This document shows, in pieces, positions 50,860 to 59,035 of a stretch of 64,000 bases of DNA. A program made the position numbers and the translations under genes. The notes under the pieces are model-generated. The model was given only the letters and a program-made list of their open reading frames with translations. It searched no databases and was not told where the DNA came from. Source of the DNA: Vibrio coralliilyticus (lineage in GTDB: Bacteria > Pseudomonadota > Gammaproteobacteria > Enterobacterales > Vibrionaceae); contig NZ_CP024628.1 of NCBI RefSeq assembly GCF_024449095.1, positions 124,001-188,000 on the forward strand, read 5' to 3'. The stretch's first letter is position 1, and every line of letters starts with the position of its first letter.

Positions 50860-51624
50860 CTAATAGCCGCTTTCCTGAAGAGAATGAAACTGCGCTGAAA
50901 GGTGGTTTTTACTCATTGTACAAATAAGTAAGCCTTGCTGAGCATTGTCGGATGTACCTGCTAATTCCCCTTGAGCATTCCAAGCACTGTTCTTGCCGCA
51001 AGTATCCCATCCACCTGTTTTCGATATGTGATTGCAAAGGAGGACTGGGAACGCATGGTTACGAGCAATGCCAGACAAAATATTAGCATCAGGGGTGAAA
51101 CCAGTTGGTGAGATCAGGGCACTAACAAGATAAAGGTCTGCTTTGTTGTCGGCTGCGCCTTGGGCGTGCTCAGGTTCAGTAAAATCAGCACATACGGCGA
51201 GCGCAATGCACTTATTATTAATGTTGAGCACGTAATTGGTTTTTCCTGCAGCGCAATAAGTGCCTTCACCGTCATGCAGGTACTGTTTGGAGTAGAACTC
51301 GATCTCTCCGTTTGGAAAGCAAATAACCGCGGCAATATGTGGTTTTGAGTCTGGCACTGCAAGCGGACAGCCCGCAATGATCGTAATATTATGTGCAGTA
51401 GCTGCGGACGAAAGTGCATTAATCGCAGGAGTTGATAGGTCAAAGGCAAGCTCGTCGGCTAGATCCAGCTCGTACCCTGTTAAAGACAGTTCGGGAAACA
51501 CAACGAGATTTGCACCAAGCTGAGAAGATTGCTCCACATGCATAAGGTGAGTGCGCAAATTGGCTTTAATGTCTCCTCGCTTGGCTGGAGCCTGAGCCAA
51601 ACCAATGATAAGTGTTTGTTCCAT
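50860..51624 (-). CDS. Nitrilase-superfamily carbon-nitrogen hydrolase
   Basis: 254-aa amidase of the nitrilase superfamily with the Glu-Lys-Cys triad: Glu44-region FPELSLTGYELD, Lys in YSKQYLHDGEG, and the nucleophile Cys in IALAVCADFTEPEHA. It belongs to the general omega-amidase/N-carbamoyl-type branches; the substrate is not readable. It lies upstream of the GNAT gene with a 94-bp gap. Confidence 0.85.
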   Translation of the reverse strand: MEQTLIIGLAQAPAKRGDIKANLRTHLMHVEQSSQLGANLVVFPELSLTGYELDLADELAFDLSTPAINALSSAATAHNITIIAGCPLAVPDSKPHIAAVICFPNGEIEFYSKQYLHDGEGTYCAAGKTNYVLNINNKCIALAVCADFTEPEHAQGAADNKADLYLVSALISPTGFTPDANILSGIARNHAFPVLLCNHISKTGGWDTCGKNSAWNAQGELAGTSDNAQQGLLICTMSKNHLSAQFHSLQESGY

Positions 51625-51662
51625 CTTAAGTGACGCCTTTTCTTTAGTAGCTTGCCGCTAGG

Positions 51663-51809
51663 CTATTGGCAACATTTGCCTGAAATCTGAATAGGTGGAC
51701 AGGGAACCGTGCCATAAGAGCAAAATACACAGCAGTCTCCTGCCAGTGGCTTAAGTAGTTCGCCACAGCTTTTACATTCATAGAAGTAAACGCAGGTGTT
51801 ATCTGGCAT
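51663..51809 (-). CDS. GDCCVxC-domain small protein, 48 aa
   Basis: A 48-codon gene encoding a cysteine-rich protein with CKSCGELLKP then GDCCVFCSYGTVPCPPIQ. This is the conserved core of the GDCCVxC family, in which some members carry selenocysteine in the CC motif; here both are ordinary Cys codons. There are nine cysteines in total (C6, C12, C15, C26, C27, C30, C37, C46, C47), which suggests a zinc-ribbon or redox role. Function is unknown. No strong ribosome site is visible before ATG 51809. It is too short for ordinary ORF cut-offs and easily missed. Confidence 0.75.
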   Translation of the reverse strand: MPDNTCVYFYECKSCGELLKPLAGDCCVFCSYGTVPCPPIQISGKCCQ

Positions 51810-51922
51810 AGATTCTAGGCTTGAAAAACCTCACTTAGGGCAAGTCAGTTTGGATTCTGTTACTACCTCCATGGTTGCACCTCCACCGTTTGCACTATTT
51901 AAGCATAGGTGCGAATATCAGA

Positions 51923-52327
51923 CTAGGGCTTCAACCACTTTAAACCATGGTAAGGTTTTGATTTTAAGCTTTTTAAGCGGCTTGCCAAACTTCCACAGTG
52001 AACCTCCAGTTTGTGCCCATCGGGGTCGAGAATATAGACAGAGGAACCTTCACTTTGGTTACTTTTCCATTGTTCAACGTTGTGTTCCTTCAGGTGCTCG
52101 CATAAGGTAGCGAAGTCTTCCTCAGCGATATTAAATGCGATGTGACTGTAATCGGTTTTAGGGCAAGGTGAGTCTAGAGATAAGCACAACCACAATTCTC
52201 CTATCGAGAGGTAAGCGCCTTTCTCCCATATGACCTCTCCTTCAAAGCCAAGAACGCGAGTATAGAAGTCCAACGAACGTTCTACGTTACTTACCGCGAG
52301 AGTGATGTGGTTGAGTCCGGTTATCAT
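51923..52327 (-). CDS. FosA-like fosfomycin thiol transferase family
   Basis: 134-aa vicinal-oxygen-chelate enzyme strongly resembling FosA. Metal ligands are His7 (LNHITLAVSN), His62 (DYSHIAFNIAEEDF) and Glu108 (HKLEVHCGSLASRL), matching FosA H7/H64/E110 with a two-residue shift, and Thr9 is kept. The potassium-loop region KSNQSEGSSVYILDPDGHK is conserved. FosA adds glutathione to fosfomycin. Intrinsic chromosomal copies occur in several gammaproteobacteria; activity here is inferred. Confidence 0.82.
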   Translation of the reverse strand: MITGLNHITLAVSNVERSLDFYTRVLGFEGEVIWEKGAYLSIGELWLCLSLDSPCPKTDYSHIAFNIAEEDFATLCEHLKEHNVEQWKSNQSEGSSVYILDPDGHKLEVHCGSLASRLKSLKSKPYHGLKWLKP

Positions 52328-52351
52328 CGTTACCCCACAGGTTTTATTTGA

Positions 52352-53059
52352 TTAGTCTGCGCTTGGCTTTTCACAACGGAAGAAAATGAAATTAGGGTTG
52401 TTCTTCAAACGCTGATAGGTAGCTTCACAAGCGGATTTCACTTTTTCATCCAGATTACCTTCGGTGATACGAGATATCTTTAGCCCAGACGCACTAATTG
52501 CCTCACTGACTTCCATTAGAGAGCGTCGATAGAAGCCTACTTTTACCGGCGTACCGACCGTGTTCCACTCTTCTTCGATGTATTCGCGTTCAAAGTAATT
52601 GCCCGAGGTTGAACATTCAAAATCTGCAAAAGGGTGGTGGGTTGAAAATACGATGTAACCACCGGGTTTAAGAACTCGATACACATCTGAGAAGACTGGT
52701 GTGAGATCTTCGATATAGTGCAACACTAGAGGGCAGACGATGACGTCGGCGCTACTGTCTGACTCATGAGGCAGGCCTTTCGCAATATCCTGTACGTAAG
52801 CGCTGACTTGATCGCCCAGTTTGGCTTGTACAAGATCGATCATATCGCTAGACGCATCAACACAAGTCAGGTGCTTCACCGATTGGCTGATAAACCACTC
52901 AGCATACACGCCGGAACCGCAGCCCATGTCAACAACATCAGCACCTGAAAGGTCATCGAGAAGCGCCATGGTTGAAGGGCGCTCGAGCAAGGCGTTGTAA
53001 ATGTTGTCCTTGACGACAGCATCGTACTGTTTAGCGTGTTTGGTGTACATTTCAGACAT
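52352..53059 (-). CDS. Class I SAM-dependent methyltransferase
   Basis: 235 aa with the Rossmann SAM motifs: VVDMGCGSGVYAEWF (motif I, about 40-54), LTCVDASSDMIDLVQ (motif II) and ADVIVCPLVLHYIEDL (post-II), then VLKPGGYIVFSTHHPFA (motif III). It is the UbiE/small-molecule methyltransferase type (Methyltransf_11). It starts 24 nt before the FosA-like gene, so the two may be cotranscribed. The substrate is unknown. Confidence 0.85.
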   Translation of the reverse strand: MSEMYTKHAKQYDAVVKDNIYNALLERPSTMALLDDLSGADVVDMGCGSGVYAEWFISQSVKHLTCVDASSDMIDLVQAKLGDQVSAYVQDIAKGLPHESDSSADVIVCPLVLHYIEDLTPVFSDVYRVLKPGGYIVFSTHHPFADFECSTSGNYFEREYIEEEWNTVGTPVKVGFYRRSLMEVSEAISASGLKISRITEGNLDEKVKSACEATYQRLKNNPNFIFFRCEKPSAD

Positions 53060-53149
53060 GATCGAGACCTTTTGTGTGAGCAGCGAATCCGCTATAGGAG
53101 AGAAGCGTATTGTAAGCGCGAATGTCCGGCGTGAACAAATGTTGATCTT

Positions 53150-53497
53150 TTATTGATCGCGTAATGAATCGATCGCGGCGTGAATGGAATCAAATTGAAT
53201 CTTTATAATACAAACTTGAGCTTTGCTAAATGCATGTACCTGAATTAGTTCGGTTATTTCGGTCAAGTCGTATTTTTTTGGCGTCATGTTTAACCCGATT
53301 GTTTCAGAGTCTGACGCTAGTTGGAAACACCTTCCAGCAGAATCGATGACCAAATCGTTGGTGTCGAGTATCAGTGATTCTAGCTCTCGAAAAAGCATAT
53401 CTTGTGAAGCGAGGTAAACGAGTTCGTTATCACCTTCGAGCTTAAGAAAAGCGGGCCATTGGATTTCATTGTTTTCGTGGTTGATGGTATCTATCAA
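53150..53497 (-). CDS. DUF4144-like hypothetical protein
   Basis: 115-aa acidic soluble protein beginning MIDTINHENNEIQWPAFLKLEGDN-like and ending IAAIDSLRDQ-like. It resembles the DUF4144 family common in Vibrio and Shewanella: a WPAFLKLEGD-like opening followed by an ELVYL strand and a DLVIDSAGRCF strand. Function is unknown; the family assignment is from memory of its N-terminal pattern. Confidence 0.5.
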   Translation of the reverse strand: MIDTINHENNEIQWPAFLKLEGDNELVYLASQDMLFRELESLILDTNDLVIDSAGRCFQLASDSETIGLNMTPKKYDLTEITELIQVHAFSKAQVCIIKIQFDSIHAAIDSLRDQ

Positions 53498-53607
53498 AAT
53501 GAATTCCTTTGATTGACTGGTCTAGACAAATTAAAAACAAGAGGGCAAGTAAACTATTGCTGGTGTTAGCTTAACGTGGCCTAATTATCGCGTTATACCT
53601 TAAAAGT

Positions 53608-53643
53608 AAAAAGCGCACCACTGCTTGGGTGGGGCGCTTTTTA
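53608..53643. terminator. Bidirectional-type hairpin between two minus-strand genes
   Basis: Stem aaagcgc..ccac paired with gtgg..gcgcttt, with A-rich and T-rich flanks. On the minus strand it follows the zinc-ribbon gene (53665) and is its terminator. Confidence 0.7.
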
Positions 53644-53664
53644 TCTGTTGATTGAGCGAGAGTG

Positions 53665-54036
53665 TTAGACGCGCTCAGATATCACAAACTTTTTGAAGAA
53701 ATCCGATAGGTCAATGGTCGCAAGATCCTTGAATTCACCGGCATCATAGAAACGACCTTTACAAGTAGGGCAACTTTCAAACCAAATATGTGGCTGTTTT
53801 GGGTCGACGAGTCTCAACATTTGGTTGTTTGGGCAAATTGGGCATTGAATACGATCGATTGCGTTGTACGCTTTGCCAATTTCCTCATCACCATTGTCGA
53901 TGACATCTGCAAGTGGCTTCATCGCTTCGATTTCATGGGCATCTAACCAAAGCCCTTTACAATCAATACATCTTTCCACATCACCTAGCGGTGTCTGAAG
54001 TTGCTCAAAGTTAGAGTCACATTTTGGGCATTTCAT
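53665..54036 (-). CDS. zf-TFIIB-type double zinc-ribbon protein
   Basis: 123 aa with two zinc ribbons: CPKCDSNFEQ..ERCIDCKGLWLD (residues 3-27) and CPICPNNQ..SCPTCKGRFYDAGE (about 68-100). The CxGLWLD and CKGRFYDAGE ends match the TFIIB-like zinc-finger family of unknown function. It has its own hairpin terminator. It is a candidate nucleic-acid or protein-binding factor. Confidence 0.8.
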   Translation of the reverse strand: MKCPKCDSNFEQLQTPLGDVERCIDCKGLWLDAHEIEAMKPLADVIDNGDEEIGKAYNAIDRIQCPICPNNQMLRLVDPKQPHIWFESCPTCKGRFYDAGEFKDLATIDLSDFFKKFVISERV

Positions 54037-54275
54037 GTTTTTACCTTGTATCCAATCTGAATATCGTTTTGCTGATTATTGTTGTCTTTGATTACCCGCG
54101 AAGTCGCTATGTGCGATGGAAATACACTCTAGGCATAATTCTCGGGAATCTCAGTGTTTATTGTATAATTCACCATTATATCAAACAGTAAGAATGCAAA
54201 CGAGTATGTGTGCATCAAAATGAGTAATTGGACAATTGAGGGTTTGAAGCTCAGAGATTCAATCTTGCACTGGAA

Positions 54276-54566
54276 CTACTCAAGATTATCTAGCGCTTGG
54301 TAACGATCAAAGTCCACTTTGTGGTAGGTGCCTTCATCGATCTTAATGGTGTGAAACTCTGCCTCACCTTCAGAGTTGATGAAATTGACTTCAAGCCACA
54401 CCTGATCGTATTCGTCGAATAACCAGACGCGCCACAGCAAGTTAGAATCGATGACACGTTGGTAAATTTCATAGGTGTCGTACAGATGGTGATTCACATC
54501 CCCAGAAGCGCTCTTTAGATCGTTCGGTAGCTTAGTGACTTGAACGAGGTAATCCAATTCAATCAT
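54276..54566 (-). CDS. Hypothetical protein, 96 aa
   Basis: A small acidic protein with no motif I recognise. It is rich in aromatic and acidic residues (YDTYEIYQRVID, RVWLFDEYDQVWLEVNF) and probably beta-rich. Its ATG overlaps the end of the upstream esterase gene by 8 bp, implying coupled translation. Codon use looks normal, so it is probably a real gene. Confidence 0.6.
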   Translation of the reverse strand: MIELDYLVQVTKLPNDLKSASGDVNHHLYDTYEIYQRVIDSNLLWRVWLFDEYDQVWLEVNFINSEGEAEFHTIKIDEGTYHKVDFDRYQALDNLE

Positions 54567-55521
54567 GTCGCTGACCTCTTTTTAATGTACTTGGAGTCGA
54601 GCTAGCCAGCTCGGCGGCAATATGACTAATACAACGTACTGCTGATTGACTGACAGCAGAAAGCTGATAAAAGCCATGTATGACGCCTAAATATCGCTCA
54701 CAATACGCTTCTACACCATGTTTCAACAGCAGGCGGTAAAGCTGCTCACCTTCGTCTCTTAATGGATCAAATTCTGCTGTGATAATAGAAGTTGGAGGTA
54801 AACCTCGAAAGTCACCACATAGCAGCGGGTTGAGTTCAGGGTTTGCATCAATGTGCTCTGGACTTTTATCACCAAGATACATATCAAAGCCAGATAGCAG
54901 CATTTTGTCGGTAATGATGTAGTCGGTTGCATTGGCTTTGTAGCTGGCCGATGAACCATGTGGATCAAGCATTGGGTAAATAAGAATCTGGCGCTCAGGG
55001 AGCCAGTTTTGTCTTTGCTTAAGGCGCATTGTTGTCACTAATGCGAGATGGCCGCCAGCACTATCTCCTACCAAGGAGATACGTTCAGTATCACCACCAT
55101 ATTTCGAGCCCATTTCTCGGATTGCGACAACGGCATTGTAGGCATCATCGTGAGCGGCAGGATAAGTGTGCTCTGGCGCCAATCGGTATTGAACGCAGAT
55201 CACCACATTGTTGGATTCGGCCGCGAGTTGACGCAACTGCTGTTCATGGGTGTCAAAGCCTCCACTGATAAAGCAACCTCCGTGAAAGTAAATCGTTATC
55301 GGCAAGTGAGAAGCGTCGCTGGGTCTGAAAATTTTGAGCGTAAGCCCGTTAACGATATCGATATACGCCTGCGCCATCTCAGGGCCTTTGCCTGCCAGCT
55401 CAACTGTTGATTGATAACCGACACGCCTTGCTTCAACAGGTTGCTCTGAAGGACAAGGTTTTCCAGCGTCAATGAATCCTTCAACCAGTTCTCGGATACC
55501 TGACTCCAAGTGTTCAATCAT
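54559..55521 (-). CDS. Hormone-sensitive-lipase-family esterase
   Basis: 320-aa alpha/beta hydrolase of the HSL family (bacterial family IV). Oxyanion motif YFHGGCFISGG (about 79-89), nucleophile Ser in VGDSAGGHLAL (about 151-161), acid Asp in ITAEFDPLRDEG and His in GVIHGFYQL are all present. It should hydrolyse short-chain esters. It overlaps the following 96-aa gene by 8 bp. Confidence 0.88.
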   Translation of the reverse strand: MIEHLESGIRELVEGFIDAGKPCPSEQPVEARRVGYQSTVELAGKGPEMAQAYIDIVNGLTLKIFRPSDASHLPITIYFHGGCFISGGFDTHEQQLRQLAAESNNVVICVQYRLAPEHTYPAAHDDAYNAVVAIREMGSKYGGDTERISLVGDSAGGHLALVTTMRLKQRQNWLPERQILIYPMLDPHGSSASYKANATDYIITDKMLLSGFDMYLGDKSPEHIDANPELNPLLCGDFRGLPPTSIITAEFDPLRDEGEQLYRLLLKHGVEAYCERYLGVIHGFYQLSAVSQSAVRCISHIAAELASSTPSTLKRGQRHD

Positions 55522-55648
55522 TATTATTCCTTACTGCTAGATTGCATAGTCATGATTCTAATTTTATAAATTTAATATGTATATACATACAGTTCGGCTT
55601 TTGGGAGAGAAAAGCCTTAGGTGAGTAAAGGCAAAGTAATCTCAGCTC

Positions 55649-56635
55649 TCAAGAGGTTTCAAACAGATCGCCCTGAGCCGCCTCCAAACTTCGTCGATGA
55701 TGATAGGCGCTACCCTGCGGAGTTTCATGAGAATCAACGCCATGACCATGTTCCAGAACCGTCTCCACGGAAAAGCTGGTGATCACGATTTCACCAATGT
55801 GGTCTAGCTTAGAGCGAATATTCATGACGCAGCGGATAGAAGAGCCATGTTGGAAGCTGATTTGTTTGCTCAGAACATCTTGTTTGAAGCTGATATCTTT
55901 CATCGTAAAGCTGATGTTTTGCCCTTGCCAGATGCCTTTCCATTGATAGTTGCCTTGCCTTAATACTGGCGAAACTATTTCTATCACTGCATCATCTATG
56001 GTTTGCATCGGTAGGCGGTGAGTAGGTAAAACATATTGCTTAAAGGCGGATCGGCTGATGTGAGATTCGGGCAAAGCTTCCTCTCCGGATTCAGTGAGAC
56101 TGTTGACGCCTAATTGGATCACTTTCGGATAATTGTCTAAGTGCTTAAACAGGTTCGAGCGACGAGTAATCACCTTGTAGTTTTCGTTAACAACTTCTGC
56201 AACTTTAGAAATGGTTTCAGGTGTGACATTGTCAGACTTTACTTCAGCTTTGAGCTTTTCGATTCTCAACTTGCGCTCTTCAATGCTTAAACGTAGCTCT
56301 TCTTTCTGGAGGCGTTCAAGCTCAGAGTCTGATTTTGGGAGAAGAGGGAGGGCCAGTGAGGCAATACCGACGATCACTGAAAGCATGCCAGCATTGGCAT
56401 TAGCTACCTTCCAGATATCGCGCAAACCGCCTTCCTGATGAGCTTCACTTTCTATCAGAATATTCTCTTCTAGTGCGTTAGCAATTTCCAACAGTATGGC
56501 AATGATCTCACACTCACACTGATTACGTACCATTGCATCCATGGAATGCGAATGATCATCAAAATAATAATGCACCTGAAATTTGCTTGCTAACACCTGT
56601 TTATCCATACAGTAATTTTGTGTTTCCCAATACAA
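55649..56635 (-). CDS. Unknown protein with membrane segment and coiled coil
   Basis: 328 aa from a TTG at 56635, or 319 aa from ATG 56608. It is not a recognised family. A soluble N-terminal part (1-75) is followed by a hydrophobic segment (about 81-98, NAGMLSVIVGIASLALPLLP), a highly charged coiled coil (about 100-135, heptads of Glu/Leu/Lys/Arg) and a beta-rich C-terminal domain. The same frame stays open upstream to a stop near 56780 and looks protein-like (KSEFSSFIQIPPRYDQL, NFEHNHAVAFEIENLVRI) but has no start codon, so the gene may have lost its start or use a non-standard one. Neighbours give no functional clue. Confidence 0.55.
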   Translation of the reverse strand: MYWETQNYCMDKQVLASKFQVHYYFDDHSHSMDAMVRNQCECEIIAILLEIANALEENILIESEAHQEGGLRDIWKVANANAGMLSVIVGIASLALPLLPKSDSELERLQKEELRLSIEERKLRIEKLKAEVKSDNVTPETISKVAEVVNENYKVITRRSNLFKHLDNYPKVIQLGVNSLTESGEEALPESHISRSAFKQYVLPTHRLPMQTIDDAVIEIVSPVLRQGNYQWKGIWQGQNISFTMKDISFKQDVLSKQISFQHGSSIRCVMNIRSKLDHIGEIVITSFSVETVLEHGHGVDSHETPQGSAYHHRRSLEAAQGDLFETS

Positions 56636-56780
56636 GATACGGACTAAATTTTCGATTTCAAATGCAACAGCGTGATTATGTTCAAAGTTTGGGATAAAGA
56701 TAGAAAGTTGATCATACCGAGGCGGAATTTGTATGAATGATGAGAATTCTGATTTTACGTTTTGTGGTTACTTCAAAATA

Positions 56781-56808
56781 AAACTCCACACGATAATGTG
56801 TGGAGTTT
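56781..56808 (-). terminator. Terminator downstream of proV
   Basis: Perfect 11-bp stem aaactccacac (56781-56791) and gtgtggagttt (56798-56808), followed on the minus strand by TTTATTTTG, 39 nt beyond the proV stop. Confidence 0.8.
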
Positions 56809-56846
56809 AGATTTGAGCTAGATGTCTAAAGCGGCTTTATGCAGAT

Positions 56847-58070
56847 TTAGGACACCTTATCCAACTTTGGGGACGGGGTGTCTTCCTCCGTTTGATCGGA
56901 GAAGATCTCTGCTACTGCGCTTCTTTCCAGCTCCCCTTGTAAATTGCCTTCTTCATCGACCACAGGGAGTGAGTAATCACAAGAGATACTTTCCATCAGG
57001 ACTTCTTCAATGGCAGCATCTGGAGAAATGGCTGGTACTTCTTCGTAGATCTCTTCATTGAACTCTTTGCTTGATGTGTCCTTTGCCGCATCTAGTAAGC
57101 TCTCTTTGGTGACGATACCCTGATAGCCTTCTTCGGTCACATGATAGGCGTAGTCTTGCTTGATGCCTTTCATTTGTTTGATAGCTTCTTGAATGCTAGT
57201 CGCAGTAATGCGATATGCTGGAGGCTGCATTACCGTTTCTACGGTCAGAGCTCGTGCACGGTTGACATCTTTCACGAAGGCCTCAACGTATTCATCTGCT
57301 GGGTGGAGCAGGATTTCGTCAGGTGTTCCTTGTTGAACCAATAAGCCATCCTTCAGAATGGCAATGCGATCCCCGAGACGAAGAGCTTCATCAAGATCGT
57401 GAGTGATGAACACAATGGTTTTATGCAACTTCTCCTGTAACTCAATGAGTTGGTCTTGCATTTCACTGCGAATCAAAGGGTCGAGCGCTGAAAAGGCCTC
57501 ATCCATCAATAAGATTTCGGCGTCAGTGCACAGTGCTCGTGCAAGACCCACCCGTTGCTGTTGGCCACCGGATAATTGCGCAGGGTATTGGTTCTCGTAT
57601 CCTTTCAAACCAACCGTTTCTAACCATTGCTCGGCTTTGGTCCGCCTCTGGGTTTTCTCTACGCCTTGAACTTCAAGGCCGTAAGATACGTTTTCCACGA
57701 CAGTTCTGTGTGGTAACAAACCGAAGCGTTGAAACACCATCGACATCTTATGGCGACGAAACTCTTCCAATTGCTTCTGATTGAGTTGCATAACGTCTGT
57801 GCCTTCAACCAGAATCTGTCCTTCAGTTGGGTCGATGAGGCGATTAAAGTGACGGATTAATGTCGACTTACCTGAACCTGAGAGACCCATAATGACGAAG
57901 ATTTCACCTTTGTTGATTTTAAGGTTGATATCCTTGAGGCCGACGGTATGCCCAGTATCTGCAAGTACTTCCTCTTTGCTGTCGCCGGCTTTTACCCGTT
58001 CCATAACCGACTCAGGTTTGCGTCCGAAAACTTTATACAAGCCACTAATTTCAATAAGAGGTTTAGTCAT
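56847..58070 (-). CDS. proV: Glycine betaine/proline ABC transporter ATP-binding subunit
   Basis: 407 aa. ATPase part: Walker A GLSGSGKST (about 58-66), Q-loop FQRFGLLPHRTV, signature LSGGQQQRVGLARAL (about 166-180) and Walker B ILLMDEAFSALDP. A C-terminal CBS pair (about 285-390) is the osmosensory/ionic-strength module of ProV/OpuA. It overlaps proW by 8 bp. It drives betaine uptake under osmotic stress. Confidence 0.93.
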   Translation of the reverse strand: MTKPLIEISGLYKVFGRKPESVMERVKAGDSKEEVLADTGHTVGLKDINLKINKGEIFVIMGLSGSGKSTLIRHFNRLIDPTEGQILVEGTDVMQLNQKQLEEFRRHKMSMVFQRFGLLPHRTVVENVSYGLEVQGVEKTQRRTKAEQWLETVGLKGYENQYPAQLSGGQQQRVGLARALCTDAEILLMDEAFSALDPLIRSEMQDQLIELQEKLHKTIVFITHDLDEALRLGDRIAILKDGLLVQQGTPDEILLHPADEYVEAFVKDVNRARALTVETVMQPPAYRITATSIQEAIKQMKGIKQDYAYHVTEEGYQGIVTKESLLDAAKDTSSKEFNEEIYEEVPAISPDAAIEEVLMESISCDYSLPVVDEEGNLQGELERSAVAEIFSDQTEEDTPSPKLDKVS

Positions 58071-58965
58071 GTTTCATGTCTCCTAGGTGAGCTTGAGTAC
58101 GTTTTGCGTAGGCTTGCGATGCTCGGTCAAACAGAATCGCTAAGGCCACGATAGCAAAGCCATTGAGCAGGCCTAGGGTAAAGTATTGGTTGGTAATAGA
58201 TTTAAGTACAGGTTGTCCTAGACCTTTTACCCCGATCATCGATGCGATAACGACCATCGATAGAGACATCATAATGGTTTGGTTGATCCCTGCCATAATG
58301 GTTGGCATGGCAAGTGGAAGTTGAACGCCCCATAGTCTTTGCTTGGCGCTGGCTCCAAAGGCCGTGGCTGCTTCGAGTACTTCTTTATCGACCAACCGGA
58401 TGCCAAGGTTAGTGAGACGAATAACGGGAGGAATAGCGTAAATTACGACGGCGATCAGCCCCGGAATTTTACCAATACCCAACAGCATGACCACGGGGAT
58501 TAGATAGACGAATGCTGGCATGGTTTGCATGATATCCAGCAGGGGAGTCACCGCTGACTGAATACGATCGGAACGTGCCATTGCGATACCAATAGGGATT
58601 CCGAGGGCGATGGAAAGCAGTGTACAGACGGTGATAATACTCAGCGTACGCATGGTGTCTTCCCACATACCGAAGTAACCGATGAGTATCAGCGACACGA
58701 AACAGCCGAGTGTTAGTTTCCAGGAGCGGCTGGCGAGGAATACAAGACCGGTACAAATAGCAAGAATAATGACCCAAGGTGTTGAAAGAAGCAGTTTCTC
58801 AAACCAGATGAGAAAAGAGAGGAGCGGGTCAAAGAGAGATTCAATGAATTCTCCGTATTCTCGAGAGAATTCTCGATAAGCACCATCGAGTGTTTTTCTA
58901 ATCGCTCTTAAATCAGAACGTTCCATTTCAGGAAAGCTGTTCAGCCAGTTTTCTGTAGACATCAT
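58063..58965 (-). CDS. proW: Glycine betaine/proline ABC transporter permease
   Basis: 300 aa with a charged N-terminal segment and six to seven helices; the permease EAA region is EAATAFGASAKQRLWGVQLPLAMPTIMAGI (about 197-226). It has a shorter N-terminus than E. coli ProW (354 aa). It sits between proX and proV, 70 nt after proX and overlapping proV. Confidence 0.92.
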   Translation of the reverse strand: MMSTENWLNSFPEMERSDLRAIRKTLDGAYREFSREYGEFIESLFDPLLSFLIWFEKLLLSTPWVIILAICTGLVFLASRSWKLTLGCFVSLILIGYFGMWEDTMRTLSIITVCTLLSIALGIPIGIAMARSDRIQSAVTPLLDIMQTMPAFVYLIPVVMLLGIGKIPGLIAVVIYAIPPVIRLTNLGIRLVDKEVLEAATAFGASAKQRLWGVQLPLAMPTIMAGINQTIMMSLSMVVIASMIGVKGLGQPVLKSITNQYFTLGLLNGFAIVALAILFDRASQAYAKRTQAHLGDMKHD

Positions 58966-59035
58966 TTAATTCCTTTTAAAACCAAAGCCAGACAAGGCTG
59001 GCTTTGGAGTACTTCATATCAGTGATAACGTCTTG

